Assembly (NCBI GenBank): GCA_949987565.1
Contig: OX465114.1
Location: 8,685,243-8,749,242 of the forward strand
Reading direction: 5' to 3'
Origin: Luidia sarsii
Lineage: Eukaryota > Echinodermata > Asteroidea > Paxillosida > Luidiidae
DNA: 64,000 bases
A program made the translations under genes and the position numbers. The notes under the pieces are model-generated. The model was given only the letters and a program-made list of their open reading frames with translations. It ran no database searches and was not told where the DNA came from. How positions within the stretch are numbered: position 1 is the first letter of the stretch; every line of letters begins with the position of its first letter. Below are positions 55,468 through 64,000 of the stretch, one piece after another.

Positions 55468-55575
55468 GAGATCTGGTCTGGTGTCCTGCCTCTGTTCTCA
55501 GCCCTGGCCCCCAACGACAGGCAGCTCATAGGGGGCCTGGTGGTTGACATAGTCACCATGCTAGTGCAGCTGGAG
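55468..55575 (+). other. Candidate cassette exon in intron 51
   Basis: A 108-nt stop-free block follows a pyrimidine-rich stretch and CACCCTCATCAG, and ends CTGGAG|GTCGGT. It would be phase 0 at both ends, like the exon 51/52 junction, so inclusion would keep the frame and add 36 residues: EIWSGVLPLFSALAPNDRQL then IGGLVVDIVTMLVQLE. The CTG, GCC, AAC, GAC and CAG codons resemble those of the real exons. Against it: the donor is weak, human dystrophin has nothing here, and a hydrophobic insert in a spectrin helix would be odd. It could be an exon fragment of another gene or of a mobile element. I recognise no family. Confidence 0.3.
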
Positions 55576-56047
55576 GTCGGTTGGTTTGTTTGCTGTCTCT
55601 TCTCTCCACTCAGTCGTGCTTCCCTCTGGGCAACATGGCCGCCCGCTGCACTCGCTCAGCATAGATTTCTTTTGTTAATTTTTTGGGGGAATTTGTTTGG
55701 TTTTGGTTTTGGTGTTTGCTTGGTTTTTTTTCGCTGCCAGTTGTCAATTCTTAAAACAAAATGTGCAACATTCTTGATTGGTATCCCCCAAAAATGGAAG
55801 TGCTTCTAGAATAGATGAACACAAAGGAGATTGATGCGTTGAAACTAATCCTCATTTATTTTGGAAGATGCTAAGGGCAATTAACTGATTTTGCTGTCAT
55901 CCCGAACCTCAATTTTTTTAGATTTTTTTTTTCACGAAGAAGCAAAACTGCTTTGGGGAATACACCACAGAGTCCACAGACAGAATATTGAAATCAAGAA
56001 TGGCCAGAATTGAGAGATTCAATTCTTTGGAAGCAATGGGGGTGTAT
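55576..56047. other. Unique intronic DNA
   Basis: Unique AT-rich sequence after the candidate exon. Nothing recognised. Confidence 0.5.
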
Positions 56048-56282
56048 AGGGCCATTTCCACTGCCAAAATAATCGCAATTTGAATCGTGTTTCCAAAAAA
56101 AAATTTTTTTTGCTTGCATTCAAATAGACCACAAAATCGTGACACAAACAAATCGCGAGCTGATTGTGGTTAGCAGTCGTGGTCAACTAATAATTGCATT
56201 TATTGTGTCCACACAAAAAAGGGGGGGGAGTTTGAATCGCAATCCAAATAATCGCCTTTATTTAAGACAGTGGAAACTGCCC
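56048..56282. mobile_element. MITE-like element, family B
   Basis: Left end TAGGGCCATTTCCACTGCCA and right end ACAGTGGAAACTGCCCATA are inverted termini. AATAATCGC occurs near both ends in inverted layout. The interior GCTGATTGTGGTTAGCAGTC is shared with the 5583-5779 element. No protein. Confidence 0.72.
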
Positions 56283-56584
56283 ATATATATTCCTGAAGTT
56301 TTCCCAGAGACATGAATGTTTTTGCATTCACTATTATGATTATTTATTTTTTTAAATACTGTATGCATGCAAGTGGAATAATGAGAAACAAGTCGGAACA
56401 TGTACAGTGGTGTAGGCTATCTTGGTGAATGGATATATGGAATTAGCTCGCTTGGATAATGCGCTTTGATGGTGTAGATTAAAAAGAAAAAGGGGCATTC
56501 TGGTGGAAGGGGCTTGGTCCTATCTTGTTTGGATTTGGCTGCTAGATAGCGGTAGCTAGGCTTATGCCTTGTCCACTTAGGTCA

Positions 56585-57090
56585 TTAGAGAGGGAGAGAG
56601 CAGGAGAGGAGAGCGAGACACACACAGATTGGGAGAGAGGCAAAGGGACACAGAGAGAGAGGCTGAGATAGAGACAGAGAGACAGAGAGACAGATTAAGA
56701 GAGAGGGGTGGAGATTGGAGAGAGAGACGGTGAGATGAGAGGGATGGAAAGAGACAGAGAGGCTGAGGTAGAGAGAGAGACAGATTAAGAAGGAGGGTGG
56801 AGATTGGAGAGAGAGACAGAGATGAGAGAGATGGAGAGAGACAGAGAAAGAGAGAGAGGCTGAGGTAGAGACAGAGAGACAGATAAAGAGAGGGGTGGTG
56901 ATTGGAGAGAGAGAGAGACAGAAAGAGATAGTGAGAAAGAGTAGGGAAGAGAGAGACAGAGTGGAGAGAGAGACAGAGTCAGAGAAGAGAGGGGGGATAC
57001 CTAGACAGAGAGAGAAAGAAGGAAGAGAGATTAAGGGAGAACTACAGACAGAGGGAGAGACAGACTGAAAGAGAAGAGAGACAGATAGGG
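56585..57090. repeat. Polypurine GACAGA tract with larger duplications
   Basis: GA-rich tract in which GGCTGAGGTAGAGA, CAGATTAAGAGAGAGGGGTG and GGAGATTGGAGAGAGAGAC recur at about 56665-56740, 56770-56820 and 56865-56915, so a unit of roughly 100 bp was repeated about three times. Confidence 0.88.
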
Positions 57091-58159
57091 TTAAGGTTTT
57101 TTTTTCATGTTAAGGCTTTCAGCTTCTAGCATCCTGTGTATCCGCACGGTTTGTGAACACACTCACACTGCACATGCACTGTTGAACGCACCCACATGAA
57201 CATGTGCACACCGTCATCCCCCCCACCCTCCTTTGCACAGGAAGGGACATGTACACGTATGTCTGGCTTCCCATGTTGCCTCTCCATGGAATCAGACTTT
57301 TTTCGGGGCCTTCCCTCTCCAAGAACGACAAAATTGCTTCCCCCCCCCTTCAATACGATGGCATTATTCAGAAACTTGTCTGCAGACCAAACTGAAAATG
57401 GGAACGGAGATTCAATTGAATTTTTTTGGCCTCGAGAAGACAAACAAGCCTCATTTACCTGTGTAATAGGCTTATACCGTAACCGAATAATCTTTTTTTT
57501 TTTCCCTTCAGTAAGCTGCGTTATTTTCGCTCGTCATAACAGGTTCCGTGTATAAATTGGTCTGAGCTGGAGTCAGTTAATTTTTAGTTTCATCAGCAGA
57601 CGGAATTATGTAGTTTTTTTTTTCTTTTTTTTCTTTTTTATTATATTGCGAACAAATTTGGCCAGGTAATTGGACGCTGAATGGCCATCTTCAGTGTTCC
57701 GTTCTTATCATGAGGGTTTTGGGAGCATTTTTTTTTTTTTTTTGGTGCCGGGCAATTGTCCCTTTGTGCACGTGAATGCTGCATGTCTCAGCCTGTGATT
57801 AATTGGTCATTGCACAACTGCCTCATCAGCATGTCAGTCACTTTGGTGCACGATCTTTGTTTTTTTTCTCGCACCGTCATTACCATGGTAACGCTTTGTG
57901 CATCCTCTTGACCTCATGCGGGAAAATTGGTTGGGGTTCAGTGGGATTTGTCCTCAGGTCTTGTAGTTGTACTAATTTTTCTTTTCCTTTTTTTTTTTTC
58001 TCGTGTTGATCAAATGCAGTCCGGAAACCATATATCATGTACCTAGAGATTAAGATTTGTTAATTATCAGCTGAGGTTTTCATTGTCTTTTTTTCCCCAA
58101 GGATAATGATATGACAGGTTGAGTGTTTGGGAACGTTTCCTGAAAAAGAAATGTATTTT
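57091..58159. other. Unique intronic DNA
   Basis: Unique sequence with T-runs. A 119-codon frame at 57196-57555 has no domain. Confidence 0.5.
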
Positions 58160-58840
58160 ATGTGTTTGATTCACCGCATGTCCCCTTCGTACTAGAAAAT
58201 AGGAGGTGCAGGTTTGAATCCTGCCTAAGGTGCCTATGTAGTAGTCGAGATATGCGCACTAGCAAACAGGAGTTGCAGGTTCGAATCCTGCCCAAGCTGG
58301 CCTATGTAGTGGTTGAAACATTCGCACTAGAAAATAGGAGTTGCGGGTTCAAATCCTGCCCAAGTTGGCCCATGTAGTGGTTGAGACATTCACACTAGAA
58401 AACAGGGGTTGCAGGTTCAAATCCTGCCCAATTTGCCTATGCAGTGCTTGAGACATTCGCACTAGAAAACAGGGGTTGCAGGTTCAAATCCTGCCCAATT
58501 TGCCTATGCAGTGGTTGAGACATTCACACTAGAAAACAGGGGTTGCAGGTTCAAATCCTGCCCAATTTGCCTATGCATTGGTGGAGACATGATTCGCACT
58601 AGAAAACAGGGGTTGCAGGTTCAAATCCTGCCCAATTTGCCTATGCAGTGGTTGAGACATGATTCGCACTAGAAAACAGGGGTTGCAGGTTCAAATCCTG
58701 CCCAATTTGCCTATGCAGTGGTTGAGACATTCACACTAGAAAACAGGGGTTGCAGGTTCGAATCCTGCCCAATTTGCCTATGCAGTGGTTGAGACATTCA
58801 CCCTAGAAAATGGGAGTTCCAGGTTCGAATCCCATCCCAG
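58160..58840 (+). repeat. Tandem array of tRNA-like SINE segments, 10 units
   Basis: Unit of 67 to 70 bp: TGCCTATGCAGTGGTTGAGA, CATTCRCACTAGAAAACAGG, GGTTGCAGGTTCAAATCCTG, CCCAATT. The TTGCAGGTTC block lies at about 58207, 58273, 58341, 58409, 58476, 58543, 58613, 58683, 58750 and 58817. Every unit carries a B-box-like GGTTYRAATCC. The units match the ACACTAGAAAGCAGGAGTTG to CTGCCC part of the SINE at 48347, so the array arose by tandem expansion of a SINE core. Confidence 0.9.
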
Positions 58841-59501
58841 CTGCGTATGTGTATGCTACCCAGGCCCGGGCCGGCATTGAGTCTAAGCACTGAGCAATAC
58901 ATCTGTAACAACACGTTTTGGGATTGGGCTAAATCCTTATCAGATTGGCCAACTGATTCAGTTAGTGTGTTCGTCACACTGGCTGCACGCCTCTTAATAC
59001 CAGGTCGAGGGCAATGAAATGGGATTTTATTTTAGATAAATTGGACCAAGCCTTGTCGGGGCTTGTTGTCGAAAAGGTCACCTTTTCCCCCAAAGAAGTC
59101 AAATTTATTTTTTTGAAAAATGAAAACTACAGTAGTAGTCCTAGAACAAGCCTCAAAAGTGATTCATTTAGATTTGATTGCCAGATTAACATTGCTCAAT
59201 TATGCATTTTTTTCTTTCACAAAGGGTAAATTAAAAAATGGAAGATTTTTTCAGCACCATTTTTTTTTTTGGGTGACACTGAAGAATTGAGGTTGGATGA
59301 TCTAGATGCTTCATCAACATCCTTTATTTAAGAGAGATGAAACAATTTACACGTCAACTAATGTTCTTGGTAGGATAGAGGGGTTGAATTAGGGTCTGAT
59401 TGTGGCATCGATGGAAACTTTAACCAAATGATAATGTTTAGTGGAATATTTGAGAAGGTGCCAATGAAGGTCTTAACTCAGCTGTCAGTCCTGACAGTCG
59501 A
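58841..59501. other. Unique intronic DNA
   Basis: Begins with a possible SINE tail (GTCTAAGCACTGAGCAATAC at 58880-58900), then unique sequence. Nothing coding. Confidence 0.5.
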
Positions 59502-59655
59502 TTTCACCAAACCTGTCCTAACTTACGATCAATCGCAAGACGATGAGAAATCAATGCACAGATACCATACGGTGTATCACAACTAACGATGGGTTATCCA
59601 TAGTAAATCCATCGTAAGTTGTGTTACGATGCATCCGATGGCTTTGTGAAAACCA
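59502..59655. mobile_element. MITE-like element, family D
   Basis: Ends TTTCACCAAACC and the inverted GGCTTTGTGAAAACC are roughly complementary. Inside, ACTTACGAT (59520) and ATCGTAAGT (59613) are inverted. CACAGATACCATACGGTGTA and GATGGGTTATCCATAGT match the truncated copy at 39820-39927. Confidence 0.65.
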
Positions 59656-61772
59656 CCCCAGTTTGTTTTCAAAATGATGTGAGAGGTTCGAATCCTCCAT
59701 CTCCCCAATGTGAAAGTGTAGCTATTTTCTAAGTCCTTGTGGTGTGCTCCTGTGCCAAATGTTCCTGTGTTCCCTTGTCTAGTACCAATTAAAAAAGTCC
59801 AGAGGGCCAGAGTTCAAATGTCAGTTCCAGTTGTTTGTGCAATGGTGGGGCGGGTTCGAATCCCCACTTTGTTTAGGGTGTGGCTGTGAGGTTCCATCAT
59901 ACCCCCGTTCCTTGCCGATGCCCCCAAATCTTCCATGTGCCCTTTGTCTCTTGCGGAATAGTCTGGTAGACACTAACTTACCGGTAGATATATCATTACG
60001 TTTGTACAGCTGATGTACATGTATCATATAATGCACATCGTGTTGGAGCAAACTCTTTCAAATGCACTGAGATGTGGAGAAAGGAGAATCTTGTGATTAG
60101 GATTCTGGGACATGAAAGGCTTGTAATCCTAACCCCATTTTGGTGAAGGGTATTTTTTTTGCTGCTGGAGTACATACACGACTACATGTAACACCAAGGC
60201 TCTGTTGTAGGGGTCTACGCTGTTCTTTGCTTCACTGTTGATGGCAGCTTCTCATGTTTCAGTCATTAGGATGGCTACTTTGATGGTAAAAGGGCCTGTC
60301 CATTGTCCTCTCTCTCTCATCCAAAGATTGGTCTTGTGATGGCCAAGTCTTTTCGAGATGCGTTTGCCCCAAAGCGCCAAAACCTGCAGACAAAACTGTT
60401 GACCAACAACTAGAAAATAAACACCAAGCGACTGCCAGACTTGACATCAATCAACCACCTTCCTCACAGAAACCATTTCTATTCCTGATGAAAAAAACAA
60501 AATCCCTTGAGATATGCATCAGTTACTGGTGAAATGTTTCTGACTGGCACCCCCCCTCCTGGCAATGATAATTAGAAAATTTGGTTGGATAGCTGACTGC
60601 TGATATGTTAAGCCAGAGGTCTCTGGCTCAAGTCCCAGTCCAGTCCAATTTTCTATGCCGATTTTTTTAATAACCTGATGGAGAAATAATGGCCTGTCAT
60701 ATTTTGATTCTTCACAAGGGTGGAGGCCTTAGTTTTCTCAATTTCAGATAGATTCATGAAGCGTTCCACATTAAGAGTCATACAACCACATTTTTGTGTA
60801 CCTCCATGGCGTCGCCTCGTTTGTTTCAGTTTTTTTGTGTTTTTTTTCCCGTCGCAGTTCCATTGAATGAAAGCTGCTGTTTTATTTCAGTTTGGGCTGC
60901 CAAATGTTGTTGATGTTGTTTGTTGGGTTGTTGGTTGACAGCACTTGTGGAGTGGGTTAACGGGTCCTTTGCAGGCGGACAGTGGGCGTGGAGAGGAAAG
61001 AAAGTCGAAGAGCGTTTAACACAAAACGAAAACCGATTCTGGCACAAGGAGTAGACTTGTATATGAATGAGGAAGTGTTAAAGGATATCTGATAAACGAT
61101 TTTTTTTTTTTTTTTTTTTTACAATGGCCATGCACCAGGCATTAGTCTGGTCTTATGCGAGCGATATTGACGACATTGCCAGCACTAGAGGGCGCTCTGA
61201 CGATGCCCGATCACACGGTCAAGACGCTTTCTTTCCTCGCCACTGGTCCCCTGCTGCTGGTCCCTCACTGCCCGGTCACCTCACAATGATTTGAGCACAC
61301 TGCACCTTGTCTTTGGAACATCTCCCCCCTTCCCCAGGGAAAAGGAAAATCCTCAATGGAACTGGGCTGTTTTCCGGTCATGTCTGTTTGCAAATTGAGG
61401 CCATTTCCACCAGGAAAACCAAATAAAAAGTTTGATTCCTTTCCCGATCTGACTTCTTGAAAGTCTTCAGCTGATAAATCCTGAACATCATCATCTTCAC
61501 ACAAGTTACCCTCAGAATTTTGAATTAATTTCTTTCTTGTTTAGGCCTATATTTTTTAAACACTGAAACTGTTGTTGGAACGGTTAGGAAAATGACAACT
61601 TGGAAATCATACTCTCCCGTCTCACAGCACTGACAAATTCTCCCAATGAAACGACCTCATCCGGAAAACGAACATGACTTTGGAACAGCATCTTGAAGGT
61701 TGAAATGCACTGAATTTTGCTTGTAGATGGTCATTGACCTATTGAACTTTTGACCTTTGACCCCTTACCCAG
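59656..61772. other. Unique intronic DNA before exon 52
   Basis: Unique sequence with a tRNA-like SINE segment at 60585-60660 (TTGGATAGCTGACTGCTGAT, then GGCTCAAGTCCCAGTCCAG), a TTCGAATCCCCAC scrap near 59853 and a T-run at 61099-61120. The final 12 nt (CCCCTTACCCAG) is the exon 52 acceptor. Confidence 0.5.
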
Positions 61773-61890
61773 TCGCTCCTTCAGAACCTGGAGGAGAAGC
61801 ACCCGCAGCTGGACGAGCTCGTCAGTCGCGCCAAGATCCTGCAGCTGGAGTCGCAGGCCGAGGGCAGCAAACAGCTTCTGCAAGAGAAAG
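61773..61890 (+). CDS. DMD: Dystrophin-family exon 52
   Basis: Encodes the second helix of the R20-equivalent repeat. It starts in phase 0 after CCCCTTACCCAG and ends GAGAAAG|GTAACG in phase 1. Length is 118 nt, identical to human exon 52 as I recall it. SLLQNLEEKHPQLDELVSRA aligns with human ATMQDLEQRRPQLEELITAA. The PQL(D/E)EL motif is the strongest match, and KILQLESQAEGSKQLLQEK with QNLKNKTSNQEARTIITDR covers the rest. It lies 10.9 kb after exon 51, the only long intron within the coding part of the window. Confidence 0.96.
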
Positions 61891-62149
61891 GTAACGTCAG
61901 GGAGCGCCCCCTTCCCCTTATTCTGCTGGTTCTTCTCAAGGTCGACCCCAGGTTATTTTCTGTAACCCCTGCCCCCGTCCTTCCCAGGACTTGGAGTGTG
62001 AAAGCAGGTTTACAAAACCAGAACATAGGTCCTAGGACCTTCGATAAAACCCCTCATTGGAGATCTGGGACATGTTATAACCTCCATGTTATAACCTCCC
62101 CTAAGTTCCATGTCTTCTCATAGCTCCCCTCACCATTTCTCATTACACT

Positions 62150-62351
62150 CTGCCTTTGCTTCTCCCTCGGCCTCTCCCTCTGCCTCTCCCTCTGTCTCTC
62201 CCTCTGCCTCTCCCTCTGCCTCTCCCTCTCCCTCTCCCTCTTCCTCTGCCTCTGCCTCTGCCTCTGCCTCTGCCTCTGCCTCTGCCTCTGCCTCTCCCTC
62301 TGCCTCTCCTTCTGCCTCTGCCTCTCCCTCTGCCTCTCCCTCTCCCTCTCC

Positions 62352-62410
<59 letters not shown>

Positions 62411-62600
62411 CCTCACTCTCTCCCTCTCCCTCTCCCTCTCCCTCTCCCTCTCCCTCTCCCTCTCCCTCTCCCTCTCCCTCTCCCTCTCCTTCTCCCTCTC
62501 CCTCTCCCTCGCCCTCTCCCTCTCCCTCTCCCTCTCCCTCTCCCTCTCCCTCTGCCCCTCCCTCTGCATCTGCTTCTCCCTCTGCCTCTCCCTCCCTTCA
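62150..62600. repeat. (CTCCCT)n, (CTCTGC)n and (CTCACT)n satellite
   Basis: Hexamer array with three successive blocks: CTCTGC-rich (62215-62300), CTCACT (62355-62410) and CTCCCT (62420-62550). It resembles the array at 25325-25760. Ser-Pro, Leu-Pro and Arg-Gly frames are repeat products. Confidence 0.95.
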
Positions 62601-62770
62601 ATGCCCCTCTCTCTCTAATGCCCCTGTCAGAATTTCCCCTCAGTATCGCCAGTTCACTTTATTTCCCTTTTTTCCCCCTTTCTCAGTGACTTCTCTGTTC
62701 TGTGCCTCATTTCTGTTTACCTAGGTTAGCCCCTATGGTCAGCTACACCTTCTTTTCTCTTCCCTTTCCA

Positions 62771-63076
62771 ATGAATATTCTATTTCGTCTGGACTCTGTT
62801 GAATATTCTATTTCTTCTGGACTCTTTTGAATATTCTATTTCTTCTGGACTCTGTTGAATATTCTATTTCTTCTGGACTCTTTTGAATATTCTATTTCTT
62901 CTGGACTCTTTTGAATATTCTATTTCTTCTGGACTCTTTTGAATATTCTATTTCTTCTGGACTCTGTTGAATATTCTATTTCTTCTGGACTCTGTTGAAT
63001 ATTCTATTTCTTCTGGACTCTGTTGAATATTCTATTTCTTCTGGACTCTGTTGAATATTCTATTTCTTCTGGACTG
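62771..63076. repeat. 28-bp minisatellite, 11 units
   Basis: Unit TTGAATATTCTATTTCTTCT plus GGACTCTG, nearly identical copies that differ mainly by TCTG against TCTT at the end. The low divergence suggests recent expansion or homogenisation. Confidence 0.96.
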
Positions 63077-63230
63077 GAAACAAAATAAATACGTGATTGT
63101 CAATCATGTACATAGTATTTACTGAGTTCCTTGCACAAATTTTTTTTGGGGTTTGCACTTGACTTCTTTCAGTCATGGCTAGGCGTAGGAGTTAGTTGTG
63201 ACAGCCCCTCTCTTCTCTTCTCTCTCCCAG

Positions 63231-63442
63231 TGGACAAGCTCCTGGACCTGTGGAACAGCGCCTCCCTGCGTGCCGGCTCACGCGCCCGCAAGCTGGAGGC
63301 CATGCTGACGGACTCGCAGCAGTTCCATGAGCTGACGGACGAGCTGTGCCACTGGCTGGGCAAGATGGAGCAGACACTGGATGGCTACTCCCCAGTGGGC
63401 TCGGAGGTCATCTCCTTACAGGGTCAGCTGGAATCCCAAAAG
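63231..63442 (+). CDS. DMD: Dystrophin-family exon 53
   Basis: Encodes the last helix of the R20-equivalent repeat and the first helix of R21. It starts after TCTCTCTCCCAG with two nt completing a Val codon and ends CCAAAAG|GTAGGC in phase 0. Length is 212 nt, identical to human exon 53 as I recall it. VDKLLDLWNSASLRAGSRAR aligns with human IERIQNQWDEVQEHLQNRRQ, KLEAMLTDSQQF with QLNEMLKDSTQW in the same helix, and CHWLGKMEQTL with the human helix region. Some tryptophans are shifted or replaced (QFHELTDELCHWL). It is the last exon in the window; the gene continues beyond it. Confidence 0.95.
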
Positions 63443-63497
63443 GTAGGCCCAAGGACCAGTTGATACCTCTCTGTGGTGTAGGTCGTTGGTCCTGTTT

Positions 63498-64000
63498 TAG
63501 GACCTCTCAATGCCATAGGCCCCAGGACCTCTTGTAGGACCTCTCAATGCCATAGGCCCCAGGACCTCTTGTAGGACCTCTCAATACCATAGGCCCTAGA
63601 ACCTCTTGTAGGACCTCTCAATGCCATAGGCCCTAGGACCTCTTGGAGGACCTCTTAATGCTATAGGACCTCTTGTAGGACCTCTCAATGCCATAGGACC
63701 TCTTATAGGACCTCTCAATGACCTCTTATAGGACCTCTCAATGACCTCTTATAGGACCTCTCAATGACCTCTTATAGGACCTCTCAATGCCATAGGACCT
63801 CTTGTGGGACCTCTCAATGCCATAGGCCCTAGGACCCCGTGTAAGACCTCTCAATGCCATAGGCCCTATGACCTCTTGTATGACCTCTCAATGCCATAGG
63901 CCCTATGACCTCTTGTATGACCTCTCAATGCCACAGGCCCTAGGACCTCTTGTAGGACCTCTCAATGCCATAGGCCTTAGGAACTCTTGTAAGACCTCTC
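63498..64000. repeat. 37-bp minisatellite after exon 53
   Basis: Unit AGGACCTCTCAATGCCATAG plus GCCCYAGGACCTCTTGT, with a shorter 22-23 bp form (AGGACCTCTCAATGACCTCT) at 63700-63780. It runs off the window end. The GGCCC(C/T)AGGACC part resembles the start of intron 53 (GTAGGCCCAAGGACCAG), so the array may come from the donor flank. Confidence 0.93.

Larger units (their letters stand above)
50850..61772 (+). other. Intron 51 (10.9 kb)
   Basis: It begins GTAAGT and ends CCCCTTACCCAG. This is the largest intron within the window's coding part. It holds a 66-bp minisatellite, SINE-like segments, a foldback copy, a CAGTGGCCAGTG minisatellite, a candidate cassette exon, a family B MITE, a GA tract, the tRNA-like array and a family D MITE. 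The rest is unique and AT-richer. Confidence 0.8.
61891..63230 (+). other. Intron 52 (1340 bp)
   Basis: It begins GTAACG and ends TCTCTCTCCCAG. It contains a CT satellite (62150-62600) and a 28-bp minisatellite (62771-63076). Confidence 0.85.

Noticed and set aside
58160..58840. CRISPR-like regular array
   Set aside because: Units are directly adjacent with no unique spacers, the context is an animal intron, and the unit is a SINE core.
62771..63076. CRISPR-like 28-bp repeats
   Set aside because: Contiguous minisatellite with no spacers, inside a vertebrate-type dystrophin intron.

Overview
The window is animal nuclear DNA from a draft assembly: it has GT–AG introns, tRNA-derived SINE-like repeats, MITE-like elements, long microsatellites and a 200-N gap. 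The only gene I can support is a dystrophin/utrophin-family gene on the + strand. Ten exons lie between 40158 and 63442. They join into 1803 nt (601 codons) with no stop or frameshift and match human DMD exons 43 to 53, with exons 49 and 50 fused. Five of the ten have exactly the human exon length as I recall it (173, 176, 150, 118 and 212 nt), and all junction phases agree. One vertebrate-like spectrin-repeat dystrophin with compact introns suggests an invertebrate, most likely a deuterostome (echinoderm, hemichordate or cephalochordate). The sequence alone does not settle the species.

Layout. 1-39907 contains no exon I can recognise. It is probably the intron before exon 43, made of CT/GA simple-sequence tracts, minisatellites, SINE-like and MITE-like elements and unique DNA. 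39908-40199 is a tandem duplication that copied the 3' splice site and the first 14 codons of exon 43. 40158-50849 carries exons 43 to 51 with short introns (0.6 to 2.6 kb), each holding satellites or mobile-element relics. 50850-61772 is a 10.9 kb intron with one weak candidate cassette exon. 61773-63442 carries exons 52 and 53, and a 37-bp minisatellite runs from there off the window end.

Function. The encoded segment covers spectrin-like repeats equivalent to human R16 (end), R17, R18 and R19, a proline/alanine/glycine-rich hinge 3, R20 and the start of R21. This is the distal rod that spaces the actin-binding end of dystrophin from its membrane-complex end.

The most unusual structure is the array after exon 48 (47386-48350). 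The last 33 nt of exon 48 and its donor are repeated eight more times. Each copy keeps an AG before and a GT after an indel-free, phase-0, 11-codon block, so it could act as an array of micro-exons. Also notable are two adjacent palindromes in intron 43 whose stems show compensating base changes, and a ten-unit array of tRNA-like SINE segments near 58.2-58.8 kb. Most long open frames in the window are products of simple repeats and are not genes.
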